Shown here piece by piece: positions 23,886 through 34,816 of a DNA stretch of 64,000 nucleotides. The DNA is from Acanthaster planci. Taxonomy: Eukaryota; Echinodermata; Asteroidea; Valvatida; Acanthasteridae. Position 1 is the first letter of the stretch, and each line of letters opens with the position of its first letter. The notes beneath the pieces were generated by a model, which saw only the letters and a program-made list of their open reading frames with translations, was not told the origin of the DNA and did not search any database. The stretch covers positions 241,025-305,024 of the forward strand of contig NW_019091675.1 in the NCBI RefSeq assembly GCF_001949145.1, written 5' to 3'. The position numbers and the translations under genes were made by a program.

Positions 23886-26282
23886 GTGTATCTTTCTTTG
23901 CATTACTGCCCCCATATTATGCTAAATGCATGGTGAAAGGTTATCAGTATGCCAGCACTCTCCGGTGATATGAACTAGCACAATGCTATCTGGCGCATAC
24001 ACACACCGTAGATTACTGAATGATCTAACCTGTACAGTAGCCGAGACTCACCAAAGTACATGTATGTATGACTATTTTTTATCATGTTGTGTCTTGTTTG
24101 CTGGCCAAGTTCATGTTCTTGTTTTTCCCTATATCCGTTAATTGTGTTACTTGTGTAGTTGTCCACGGGTTTGGGAACAATACCTATTCTGGCTTTGCTC
24201 CATCCCACACTTACGTTGTTTAAATATGTATTTTTTATTTCTCGATTTATAATAAGTACTTTCCTACATGCAGGCCTACTGTAAATACTAGACGTATAAC
24301 CGTCATCACACTGTATAAAAAAAACAGATATGCTTCCTAAATCCCCATTTCACCTTTTCACTTTTTGTAAATGTTATTTACATACAAATTTTATTCTGCT
24401 CAGAACTGTATCAAATCATCGGATGTACAGATACATACTCGGTCACCTCTTATAAAAGGAATTAAACCACCTAGTTTTCTGGGTGCATCATAAACTGCGA
24501 CCATTGAATATATTACCTGTACTCCACCTCATTTTCAGGACAGCTTATCAATAGAAGTGTGTACAGTTAGCTACTCAGCCTTACAATGATAGGAATAAGA
24601 TACTCGTACATCTGCTACCTCCTATATGCCCCGAGCTGGACCAAGAGAGAGTGCAGTTTTCCTGGCAACGGAGACTCCTTTGCTAGTGACTGCGCATCGC
24701 AGCCGCGCTGGTTTCACAAAATCCGGTCGCCTCACTACCAACAAAATCAGCACTCCCGGACCAACATGGCTCTTTTTAACTGGTGAGGGTGTACTTTTAC
24801 TCAAGGCAGATACCCAACCACGCTGTCCTAAGAAAAACAGTGTGTAGCCTAATCCTCAGTAGGCTTGAGAAACATCACATCAAAAACGTCAAGTGCTGTA
24901 TTATCTTTCAACAGCACTACATGATTCCCATTAAAATGGATTCTCAATAGGTCGACAGTGCAGATCATTGAAGCTGGAAACATTTTTTTCTATGCGAATG
25001 ACTCAGGCTGCATTAGCTTAGAGACGTACGTACTCTTTGATATTCTGATGATATGTGTATTTTTCAATCCTATTTAATACAGGATTTAGTGACATGTATG
25101 GTGATGTGGGGGGTCAGGACTTTTTGTAACACCGTAGCCATTCTTATTTCAGAGCCACATATTCTGTGCAGCACCGCGCTGCTAGCTTGTTGCACATCCA
25201 GGGGAATCCCCCTGCATGAGAAATCGTCTTATTAATTTGCATGTGACCTGGTCGGATCACGGGGATCTTCGTACACTGACTCCAAATAGCACCAGTGTAG
25301 ACAAACCTCGTAACTTGGTGTTTGCGGCTTAAATATGTGGTCATGTTTCATCTTTAAGCTTTTCGCACTAAATAGGGATCACAAGAGTTACGTTTTAGGT
25401 ATCAAAATTAGGGCACTAAGTACGGAACGCCTCATTGATAGCGCAGGAATATTTGGCCAGCTTCGTGCGTCTAATGCTGGAATTATGCTAGCATTAGACG
25501 CGCGAAGCTAGCTGGCCAAATTTGCTGCTGCCTATAGCCTAACGTACGTGACAAAACATTATCTCGCTTGATGGGAACTTGTAAAGGACCACTACTGTTT
25601 ATAAGAAGAGAAAAGTTTTTCCTTTTTTATTGACGTCTTTGGACGTAAGTACCTTTATTATTTACAGGCCCACGTGCTCCTATATAAGTAGAAATGACTT
25701 AAAATCCCCCTGTACTTACTAGTCAAATAATGACAACTCATGTTTTGAGGCTTTCGATGTGTACGTACCGTAAAGCTGATGGAATCACTGTAACGTGTGT
25801 CTTATTTTGCAGCGTCCCTAGTGTCGGCGATACACATCTTTGACTTACACTTACTGTACCTGGATACTGGGATAAGCTGAAAGTGTTTTATTGCTTGTAT
25901 GGATCGATGTGTAATTTTAAACTTACAATTTATTGACAGAAAGGAGACCATAATTATGTAATTATGGACTTGGTTATTTTATTCCAGGGTTTTCATTTTC
26001 TTTGTGTGCCTTGTACCGGAATGGAACTTCGGCAAGTTGTGAATATTAGGCCGAAATAGCAGAGAGTGGTATTTTTCACGTCTCCAGCCTTCTTCTTTTA
26101 ACTAGGGGGCCGGACCCCGCCCTAGTCACCCGACAGTAATATGATGAATTCTGCACTCAAAATCTTTTCCCCGAGAAGTGAGCGGGTATTTAGGCAGACC
26201 ATCCTCCCATGCCCACTCTTATCTAGAACTCCACTTTCTTAAACAAAAATCAACCATTCATTTGGCTTGCCCCAAAAGTCAG
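23886..26282. other. No gene recognised; one strong hairpin
   Basis: Contains a hairpin (25451-25521) and an ATG with good start context followed at once by a donor-like sequence (24766-24782, then GTGAGG). That could be a tiny first exon, but no partner was found. Confidence 0.4.
25451..25521. other. Long hairpin (inverted repeat, about 28-bp arms)
   Basis: The left arm atttggccagcttcgtgcgt-ctaatgct is repeated in inverse on the right, where the arm carries a 4-bp insertion (ctag) and one substitution. The loop is about 11 bp. It could be a small transposon relic or a transcribed hairpin; nothing nearby decides. Confidence 0.6.
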
Positions 26283-26519
26283 GTTGTAATGGCTCTTGCA
26301 AAGCTGCTGGAGCTTCGACCAGACGAGGACGACTTTGAACCGGCGAACACCCCTCCTCCACCTAGCCAAGCAACCAGCTGCTCTGGTAGAAGACCGCTAT
26401 CCAGTAAGTCGTCAGAGAGGAACAGAACACCCAAGATACGCGATCTCAACATTTCTAACAGGGGGTTTCAGCAGAAAAATAGTCATCGGTGTCAAAAAAG
26501 GCGTCGTCTGACGTACAAG
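26283..26519 (+). CDS. Candidate first coding exon of the smaller CPCG gene
   Basis: From ATG at 26289 the frame reads MALAKLLELRPDEDDFEPAN, then a Pro/Ser-rich stretch and a basic cluster (RCQKRRRLTYK). The acidic motif LL-x2-R-x-DEDDFE is repeated in the next exon (LLKHRSDEDDFE), which argues that this is genuine coding sequence of the same gene. An acceptor-like AG precedes 26283. The donor AAG|GTTGGC at 26519 is phase 0 and fits the exon at 27147, but it is weak. A much stronger donor (A|GTAAGT at 26403) is phase 1 and would hit a stop if joined to 27147. Exon end and start are therefore uncertain, and it could be a decayed duplicate exon. Confidence 0.45.
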
Positions 26520-26923
26520 GTTGGCAAACATATAATTCGGTTTATAAACTGCCTAGTTTGTGCACGAATTATGAAGTGATGTATAATCCAAAAACCTTCA
26601 GAAACAAGCTAGTCTTTTAAATTAGGTCGTCACGTGCATTTCTTATGAAGTCACAGTTTTATTCTCTACTTTAAATCTAATTTTTCTGAATACTCTAGTG
26701 CTACAATTTTTATCTTGACACGGATACATGGGAACTGGTACAAGAGTTCGGAGAAAGTTGTTTTGTAATTGCACGTTTATTTGTGTATATGTAATGGCAC
26801 ATTCAAAAATAAATGTGAAAAATATTTCCCCTTCGAAGCCAGATTTGGACTATCACGAATGTTATTAAAGCAAACAAAATACAAGGATGTGGAATATAGA
26901 AGGGGGAACTTTGCACGACTTTG

Positions 26924-27082
26924 CACACCTGCCAACCTGTCGTACTCCTTCCTGAGGTAATGCATCACCACATAATAGATTAGAATTTTAAATGAACTGA
27001 GGGCTCATTTAAATACCTTTTCATCTATTGTGTGGTAATGCCTGACCTCAGAAAGGAGTAAGACAGGTGAGCAGGTCTGCCA
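26924..27082. mobile_element. Small palindromic MITE
   Basis: The left arm (acctgtcgtactccttcctg, then aggtaatgcatcaccacata) is mirrored by the right arm (tgtgtggtaatgcctgacct, then cagaaaggagtaagacaggt). It is about 160 bp and non-coding, in the intron just upstream of the exon at 27147. Confidence 0.7.
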
Positions 27083-27146
27083 CTTATATTGCTCCATTTT
27101 GATGTGTTAAAATTGAAGATCATGAATTTCTTCTTGTAATTTGCAG

Positions 27147-27773
27147 GCTAAGATAAGCCTGTCCCAGTTACTGAAGCATCGTTCTGACGAAGATGACTTT
27201 GAGCAAGAGAACGTGAGGTTCAGATACACCCAACAAAGGCATCCAGGAGCACACAGCAACCAGCCTCAGCCCTCGAAGGAATATAACCAGACTAACCGTT
27301 CATTGGGAAAACAAAAGGAGGGACAACCGAGACTGAAACTCATCCAGCGACTCAAGAAACTGAGCGCACACCATGAGAACATTCAGTTTCTTTCAGACCA
27401 GTGGTTTTTGGATTACATAGAAGATCTTTGTCGCAGAAGGGGTCACTGCCCTTGCGGGCAGAAGCGACTTCGCTATTACTACCACATCCAGAACCGCAGA
27501 ACGGAGCGCCGCATGCATGTCGGATCCACCTGCATCCTGTACTTCAGAAAGCGCTACGAGAAAACAATCCCCATCGCAGAATCCGACAACAATGTCGAGT
27601 CAGGATTCGCACTTGGTTCCGATTCCCAAGCTGGGCAACGCTGTGAGTTTGTGACACCTCTTGCAGCTCCTGAAAATTCTAGCACCGGTGGTGTTAACAA
27701 GATCCCACATAAGGATAGAGGTAAAAAGATAATTCTGAGTAAAAGCAAACGAAGCTGGATCAGACTGTTCTAA
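27147..27773 (+). CDS. CPCG zinc-module protein, terminal exon (smaller gene)
   Basis: The exon opens after a good acceptor (cttcttgtaatttgcag) and runs 208 codons to a stop. Order: acidic motif LLKHRSDEDDFE (residues 9-19), a polar linker, a predicted helix (LKLIQRLKKLSA, 63-74), DQWFLDYIEDL (84-94), then CPCG (101-104), HI (113-114) and VGSTCILYF (125-133), and a basic tail ending KSKRSWIRLF. C101, C103, H113 and C129 could bind one metal ion. The same arrangement occurs in the gene ending at 61431, with DQW, EDL, CPCG, HI-x-N and VGS-x-CI-x2-F conserved, so the two are paralogues. It resembles short uncharacterised CxCG proteins of phages and large DNA viruses as I remember them. That is memory, not a search, and I know no function. 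Confidence 0.75.
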   Translation, partial: AKISLSQLLKHRSDEDDFEQENVRFRYTQQRHPGAHSNQPQPSKEYNQTNRSLGKQKEGQPRLKLIQRLKKLSAHHENIQFLSDQWFLDYIEDLCRRRGHCPCGQKRLRYYYHIQNRRTERRMHVGSTCILYFRKRYEKTIPIAESDNNVESGFALGSDSQAGQRCEFVTPLAAPENSSTGGVNKIPHKDRGKKIILSKSKRSWIRLF

Positions 27774-27867
27774 AAGTCTTTCAGGCCAAGTGCTGTCGCT
27801 GGTGTCAGGTCACCTTGTATTCTTGAATCCTTGACTGCTGAAATCAAAGACTTGGTGACATCCCAGC

Positions 27868-29174
27868 AATGTTTGTTGTGGACATATATAAGCCCTATAT
27901 TTCTGAACGAAATACAACAGAAAGCATAGAAATTGTTTATTTCAAGATCAACATATCTTTTCAATGTTTAAGCCACCGAAGTTTGAGGGCTTGGGTGGTT
28001 CATTTTTAGTTCCACTTATTCTGTTACGAAATGATACTGGAAAAGGCATTTTGGAAGTATAGCATGTTCCATAATATATTGCAGCTTGAAATTAATGCTA
28101 CTGCATTTTTTTCAATAATGTTAATCTTACACAATACTCAAAAACTAATAGATATTTATGTAGTTTCAAGGAGACTTAGATATTGAACTAGCTTTTTGTA
28201 ATTGTGAACTATTGCATTTGGGGAACTTGGGTGGCACATTTTTATGTATTCTTAAATGATAAAGGAACTGGCATTTTTGGAAGACATGTATATAATCAAG
28301 TTTGATACGGTTTTGTACCTTGATATGTATCGTGAATGCTACCAAATACACGTACTTTACTTGGTTCAAAATTGGCTAGTTGGAATTTGTTATACAGATA
28401 GGTTTAAAAAGTAGCTTGTCAGAAAAAACGCAGACTCTATGAACATCTCTAAACGATTCATTTTGACCCCGTGTGAGGATAGTTAGGCACAGCTCTTTAA
28501 TCATGGGTACACACTGAATGCCATTCAAACATTGCAAAACGGGAAGACTAATCCTGACAAATTTTTAATACAGTTTAACATTAGAATATACTGCTCCAGC
28601 TCTTTTTGAAGAGGGACAAACTAACAGTTAATGTGTGCTTGCAAAATGCAATCATTTCAGGATTGTATCACGTCAGAACATTCTAATAATTCAGTGTTAC
28701 ATTAAGAAAGACCGAACTTGTACAGTGAGTTATTCTTTGGAAACAAAATTAAATTGTCTTATCTATTAAACACTTCTCCAAACACATTTGTACTATGAGT
28801 CTGTAAACATGTTCAATGCTAAACGTGTTTAGAGTTTTATGGAATAGCGTTTAGCCATTGGATTGGTGGTTAAGAATTGGACACCAAATGTTTAGCATTC
28901 AAACATGTACACAAAGAGAATGACTGTGTTTGATTGCTAAACACAGTGTTTGAAGTGGAGCTAAAATTTGCCAAACAAATCAAGCATTAGTAACTACAAT
29001 GTTTATATAAAACACAAGATTTTTTTCAAGAAAATAGTATTACATTTTTTAAATTGATGTTTTTACTCTATTTTAGTACCTTCGCAAGAAAAAGGTATAC
29101 CTATGCCCACAAAACTCAATGTGTATGAAACATTGCTGTATTTTAGTTTGATTTCTCTAAACTGCCGAGTTTTC
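27868..29174 (+). repeat. Segmental duplication, copy 1
   Basis: Downstream flank of the CPCG gene. Starts with aatgtttgttgtggacatat and matches 30998-32147 in order and orientation. Shared blocks include aatatattgcagcttga, gtttaagccaccgaagtttg (gtttaaaccactgaagttgg in copy 2) and gctgtattttagt. Divergence is substantial. No coding exon seen. Confidence 0.7.
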
Positions 29175-30997
29175 GATTTGGCAAAACCTTTGATTATATT
29201 TTAAGCCTAACGTAAAATATCAAAGTCAAAACATAGCCCAAAAGTAAAAGGTTTAATCAAGCTAACAGAAAACTTCATGTACGGTGCTGGTGTATTTTAT
29301 AGCAGAGCGGGAGAAGTGTTGTCACTTCTCAGTTGTCAATTTTAAACGTAGCGAAACCTCATTGTTTGCTTTAAAAAAAAAAAGGGAAATATCAAAAATC
29401 CTTTCCAGGAGCGCTGGGTTTGGTCTTGAGCCTTTATCGTGGATGTCTGGCAAATCAGACTAAGGATTTTTATTTAATTTACCCCCACAATGACCAATTC
29501 CGTGTATTTTACAATCTACAATGACAACTGCTCTTTTAATTTAATACTTAAGAACATTTCTGATAAAAAATGTCATTCCCCATTATATATCATGGGCATG
29601 TTACATAAGTTCGGGCATAAAATGAATGATTCATTCGTCACCAAATCTCCAGACGAAACGAGCATGTCAAAAAGGTCCATTCGGACTCGATGAAAAACGG
29701 ACAGTGATTGCGACCATTATGACAACTAACGGGAACACAGGAGGTTGGGGTTCATGTTGGGGCGTATCTGTCTTTGATTCTCAGAGGGTCAATCAAAAGT
29801 ATACACAAAATTTGCGTTAAAAATATACATGTTGAAAACGCACAAGGCTTAATAAAATGATGCTAAGTGTTAATGTAAGATCGTCTTGTTTTGAATTAGC
29901 TTTTATTTACACGATTTTCAAATAAATGAATGTAACAATCCATCTTTATATTAGCCACGTTTAGATACACGAAAGGAAACTTGCCAAGTTTGATGTGACT
30001 CAATCACAGTGTAAACACACGGTTTACCTCGTGCTTTTCTGATTTGGAGCAATTAAATCTCCTCACAGATTGCCAGAACTGGGCATTAGTTGTTACAGTT
30101 TTCAGATAAGCTATCTGAAAAGTTAATGAAGTGGAGTGGTTTGGGGTCCCTCTTTAAGTTTTGCCCTTCAACCTTAAAAGAGCTGGATTATTTGGGACCG
30201 TCTCACAACCGGGGAAGCTGATCCCCCCCCCCGCCCCCAACTAGGCTGTGCATCACTCCATTATTTTCTTTGCATGCATGTAAAGACACTCCTTATCATA
30301 ACAAATCATTACAAATCCTACTATATCTTTTGAAATATGTTTTATCCACACAGATCTCATGATAACATTTACAACATACTTAGCTTAATCTGCACAGACA
30401 TGAATATTTCAATCGTGGACATTACAATAGCTAAAACAAGCAGCAGATAATTCGAGTTGTTTCATTCACTGCCGGCACAACTGTGCTCCATATCTGAAAT
30501 AAGTTTGCAGATATTTTGTTGAAGTGGGTGGATCTGACATTTCGAACTTTGGGTTTTCCATTTAAAAATATTTAGTAACTATTTATTTTACTTCAATAAT
30601 GGCGACAGAATAAGAGCGCGAGACTGTGGCACGGTGTACGTGTGGTTCACAGCCCAGAGTATGACTGTTTGTTTTTATGTGCGTGGCTTGTTAACGTGTA
30701 ACGCGATAACCTCTTGATGTACATGTACTTTGACCAATAACCTTGGAATACATATCTGAAAAGGCGGCAAATTGAATTGCTTCGCGCCAGTCCTCGTCTG
30801 ATCTGAGCTTTTGAGGAACAGCAATAACCCTGGGCCCAGTTTTTGAGGATTTTGGCGGCATTCTGCTGACACTATAACAGCAAAGGTAAGGGGAATCAGG
30901 CTGTTTTCCATTTATGTTACGATCGTGCATACAGCCGTCGGTGTATGCGCCTAGACATGCACGGCTGTACAATGAGCCAGCGCTGTTAACATTCCTG
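29175..30997. other. No gene firmly recognised
   Basis: Spacer between the duplicated blocks. On the minus strand an ATG at 30861 opens MPPKSSKTGPRVIAVPQKLR followed by SDEDWREAIQF, ending in a donor-like AAG|GTTATT. It could be a first exon but has no partner. Confidence 0.4.
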
Positions 30998-32147
30998 AAT
31001 GTTTGTTGTGGATACATAGGCCCTAAATTATATTTCTGAACAAATTACAACAAAAAGCACAGAAATTGTTCATTTCGAGATCAACTATTTTAATGTTTAA
31101 ACCACTGAAGTTGGAGGGCTTGGGGTGGTCACTTTCTGAAGAAATGCGATTCTTAAGAAATAAAACATAAAAAGGCATTCTGAAAGTGAGCAGTCACGTA
31201 GGATGTTCCGTAATATATTGCAGCTTGATATTAATGCTGCCATATTCACATTAATGTTAATGTTACATCATGTCCATTTATCAAACCAAATATGCAAGTA
31301 ATTCCAGGAAGAATGCTATATTTTTTGTAAACTACTGAATTCGGAGAGATGGGATACATATTCAAGAAATAAGGAACTGGCATTTTGGAAGAAATTGAAT
31401 GGTCATTGACATTAATGTTACAACATTTCCATTAATGTTACCCATGTCAGCATCAAAACATTAAATTGCCGTTACAAAGGGTGTATAGGGAAATTATAAA
31501 GCTCCAACATTTTGTAGGTTATATGTGCCCAGTTTTATGGGTGAAATGAACTTTTCAAACACTGGAAAAGGTTAACACTCTATGTAATCCTGGAAAATCC
31601 TTAATACAGTTTGGCATTTTTTTAATTAACTGCCGCAGGTCTGTTTTAAGAGTGAGAAACTACCGTGTGTTATGAAAAGCAATGAGTACAGAATTACATC
31701 GCATTTGTTGTACGTTATGAAACGACAGTACCGTCATTCTCTGGGAGCACAGCAAAAGCTATTTGTTTAGCTATAGAACACTTTGAAAACACTTCTTGCT
31801 ATCAGTTTCCAAACTTCAATTTTGATGGATAGTGTTTACAATTGAACGCCGATAGAATTGGACATGACATTGTGATAGTTAGATTGCGTTTGATCGCTTA
31901 CCACACTTTTAGAGTGAAAGTACAATTTGCCAAACATTTTTCCTCCTAAAAATCAAGCATGGTGTTCTTAGCGGTTACGTTAAATTCAAGAGGTTAAAAG
32001 AAAATATTCTAAAACAAAGTTTTGAAAATATAAAATTATTATTAATTCAGTGTCTTTGTAAAAAGTTACCACACCCATACATTTTAAGTGATGTGCGTTT
32101 GAAAGAAAGCTGTATTTTAGTCTGATTTCTGTCGACTACCGATTTTC
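30998..32147 (+). repeat. Segmental duplication, copy 2
   Basis: Starts gaatgtttgttgtggataca and follows copy 1 (27868-29174) block by block, about 3.13 kb further on. The CPCG exon that precedes copy 1 is not present upstream of copy 2. Confidence 0.7.
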
Positions 32148-32937
32148 ATTTATGACAGGTTTTTACATCATGACCATATCTTTATGCTTGTGCATGAACA
32201 AAGAGCGGTACAAAAGAAAATTTAAGAAACACTGAAATGTCACAGTTGATGCGATGGACCCCCACAGATCTGTACCATTATTTAGCAATGTTAGTACAGG
32301 CATATGCAGACAGTGTTTGCAGGATCTGGAGTTCAAGTGTGTTGGTAATGTGCACGATGTCAATTTCGAAATGACCAAAGGTGTTTAAAGTGTTTAAAGG
32401 CATATTTTAACTGCGAAAATTCCCACTTTTTAGGGGGGGTCAAAATAAGGGCTTTTGCAATAAAAAAAAAAGCTGTTTGCGTCCATTACAATAGACCTGT
32501 TCCGATCGGACTTTTACCCTCGGCACCCGGGGGCAATTAGCGAATATTTACGTCGGCATTATTGTCCCAATTGTTTTGCTTTTCTGATACAATTTGAAGA
32601 ATTTGCAACTGACATTAGACACTGACATTAGAATTTTAACATAATTTTTTTAATAAAATAGTTCAGGTCTGATAAGATGGTTATAACTCTCGGAGAATTA
32701 GAACTCAGAAAGAAGGAATTTATTGTTGTAAGACATCGATAAAAGAATGAGTCCACCAAAAATGAAATTTGCAGTACCCACATATATATTTATTATTTCC
32801 TCCTTGACGGGGGTCTAGCCAACTTGACCGACCGTTTGCCATCTTGAGCGTTTGTAGACGTCTGTGATGAGTCAAATTGGAAAACAAGTCGACCGTTGAG
32901 ACAAGTTGTTGGCTCAGCCATGGCTTATCGACAACAA
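32148..32937. other. No gene recognised
   Basis: AT-rich; no exon, repeat family or RNA gene that I can support. Confidence 0.45.
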
Positions 32938-33010
32938 AGACCGATTGATTGATGTGAAAGACCAGTCTATCGATGTAAAACACCGGTCGATCGATGTAAA
33001 AGACCGCTAT
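32938..33010 (+). repeat. Short tandem repeat, about 21-bp unit
   Basis: Degenerate units: gaccgattgattgatgtgaa, gaccagtctatcgatgtaaa, caccggtcgatcgatgtaaa. On the minus strand they give the repeated peptide VFYIDR. They lie just after gtcgaccgttgagacaagtt, a word shared with about 21.7 kb. Confidence 0.7.
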
Positions 33011-33188
33011 AAAAGATATGATACCGATCGATGTATCGTCTTGGAGTTTTGCCTCTTTGGCGTTCCATACCATTGCATTGTTTCAGGTGGGGATTTCCAC
33101 TGTTGCGACATCACTGGAAACCATTACGTGTAGAAGGGTTGCCATGGCAGTAGTCTTGGTTTCAAGATGTTAGTGCTTGAAAGCGGAC

Positions 33189-33510
33189 NNNNNNNNNNNN
33201 NNNNNNNNNNNNNNNNNNNNNNNNNNNNNNNNNNNNNNNNNNNNNNNNNNNNNNNNNNNNNNNNNNNNNNNNNNNNNNNNNNNNNNNNNNNNNNNNNNNN
33301 NNNNNNNNNNNNNNNNNNNNNNNNNNNNNNNNNNNNNNNNNNNNNNNNNNNNNNNNNNNNNNNNNNNNNNNNNNNNNNNNNNNNNNNNNNNNNNNNNNNN
33401 NNNNNNNNNNNNNNNNNNNNNNNNNNNNNNNNNNNNNNNNNNNNNNNNNNNNNNNNNNNNNNNNNNNNNNNNNNNNNNNNNNNNNNNNNNNNNNNNNNNN
33501 NNNNNNNNNN
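33189..33510. other. Assembly gap (322 N)
   Basis: Run of N; frames across it are artefacts. Confidence 0.98.
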
Positions 33511-33590
33511 CGGCAGGAAGTTTTACAATCCGGTTGGCGTACAGCGCAGGATAACCATAAGACCTGATTCTTTGAGAGAACAGGTAAGCT

Positions 33591-34807
33591 TAGACCCGTA
33601 AACAGGGCCCAACGAATACTCCTCCGTCGTATACTGGGCCCTGTCCCGATTAATAGGAATTTCTTTCGAAAACTTTATCCGCGACATCCGGGGGCATAAC
33701 TAAACATCTGCTTAATTTTATCACGGACCATTTACCAAGGGATGTGCAACTTAAGCTCACAGCTGGCTCAATGCGTGTTACGGCCGACACAATATCAAAG
33801 CAGAAATTAAATTTGATTATCTCTAATAATAAAACATATACATGTATTCCTGTCTACCACTTTGTTTTCTTGTAATATTTTGCCTCATTGAAAGAAGAAG
33901 ATTTATTCGTCGCAACGAATAGATTCAAGCACCTCGTCGGCGCGTCTCTCGGCATAACCACGGCTGCCCTGCATGCTGCAACTCGTCATGTGGTCGCAGT
34001 TTTCTCGAGAATAGTCGAGAGCACCTACGGGGGTGATAGCAATCCGTAACACGCATGGAGCCAAGGTCGCACATGTGTTTGCACTGGGGCCGCTCGCGGT
34101 TGCACATCCCTGGGTAAATGGTCCGTGATTTTATGGGCTGAAATTTAACCGGTATGTTCACTACTTACGCTGTAAAATATGCACTAGGTTGCTTATTGTA
34201 GAAAACTCGCTGTTTTACCGTTTTCCCACTCCGTACGAATTTTCGCCCGACTTGTACATTACACGGACTCCTTTGTATGGTTAAGTAACGGTACCCTGTA
34301 CGAGAGCCTTGCACCCAGACTTCAACACCAACGAATCTCGTTCAGATCTGCGAGAGTACCTGTCGACCTAAGTACTCGTAGAAGATTACGGCTGTTTTGT
34401 GTCGCAGCTAATACGCAAAGCCCTTGGCTCGTTCCCTGTCCAGTCACACATTGTTTGCGGAAAATCATTGGGAGCGCGGCTCGCTCTCTGTAAAGTGACA
34501 CGAAAGTGACGAAACAGCCGTCAGTTTCGTGCAAGTGGAGACACTTTGTCCGGAGTGGGAAAACGGCAAAAAAAGGAGACATTTTTCCCCCAAACGAGGA
34601 AAAGGCGAGTATTCTACAATTAGCAACCTAGCGGATTTTTTTACAAGTAAGTAGTTAACATATCGGTGCAATTTCAACTAATAAAAATAAGCAGATGTTT
34701 AGTTATACCCCCGGATATCCCGGATAAAGTTTTCGAAAGGAATCCCTATTAATGGGGACAGGGCCCAGTATACGACGGAGGAGTATTCGGCCCTGTTTAC
34801 GGGTCTG
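33591..34807. mobile_element. Non-autonomous Mutator-like element (long TIRs, 9-bp TSD)
   Basis: The left terminus tagacccgtaaacagggccc and the inverted right terminus cagacccgtaaacagggccg start inverted repeats of more than 120 bp at roughly 90 percent identity by eye (shared: actcctccgtcgtatactgg, tttcgaaaactttatccg, taactaaacatctgctta). The element is flanked by a perfect 9-bp direct repeat, aggtaagct, at 33582-33590 and 34808-34816. Long TIRs plus a 9-bp target duplication fit the Mutator/MULE superfamily. No transposase is encoded. The right arm is interrupted by another inverted-repeat element (34135-34679). Confidence 0.78.
34135..34679. mobile_element. Second inverted-repeat element nested in the right TIR
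   Basis: The left end (gggctgaaatttaaccggta, then tgttcactactta) is matched in inverse at the right end (taagtagttaacatatcggt, then gcaatttcaacta). The similarity continues inward through ctaggttgcttattgtagaa and gttttcccactccg. The outer element's TIR resumes on both sides, so this inserted later. Non-coding. Confidence 0.65.
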
Positions 34808-34816
34808 AGGTAAGCT

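Noticed and set aside
24766-24782. Possible tiny first exon ATGGCTCTTTTTAACTG followed by GTGAGG
   Set aside because: Good start and donor context, but no phase-2 partner exon found; joining to the 26.3-kb region gives immediate stops.
32720-33073. Minus-strand frame with repeated VFYIDR peptide
   Set aside because: Produced by the 21-bp tandem repeat at 32938-33010.
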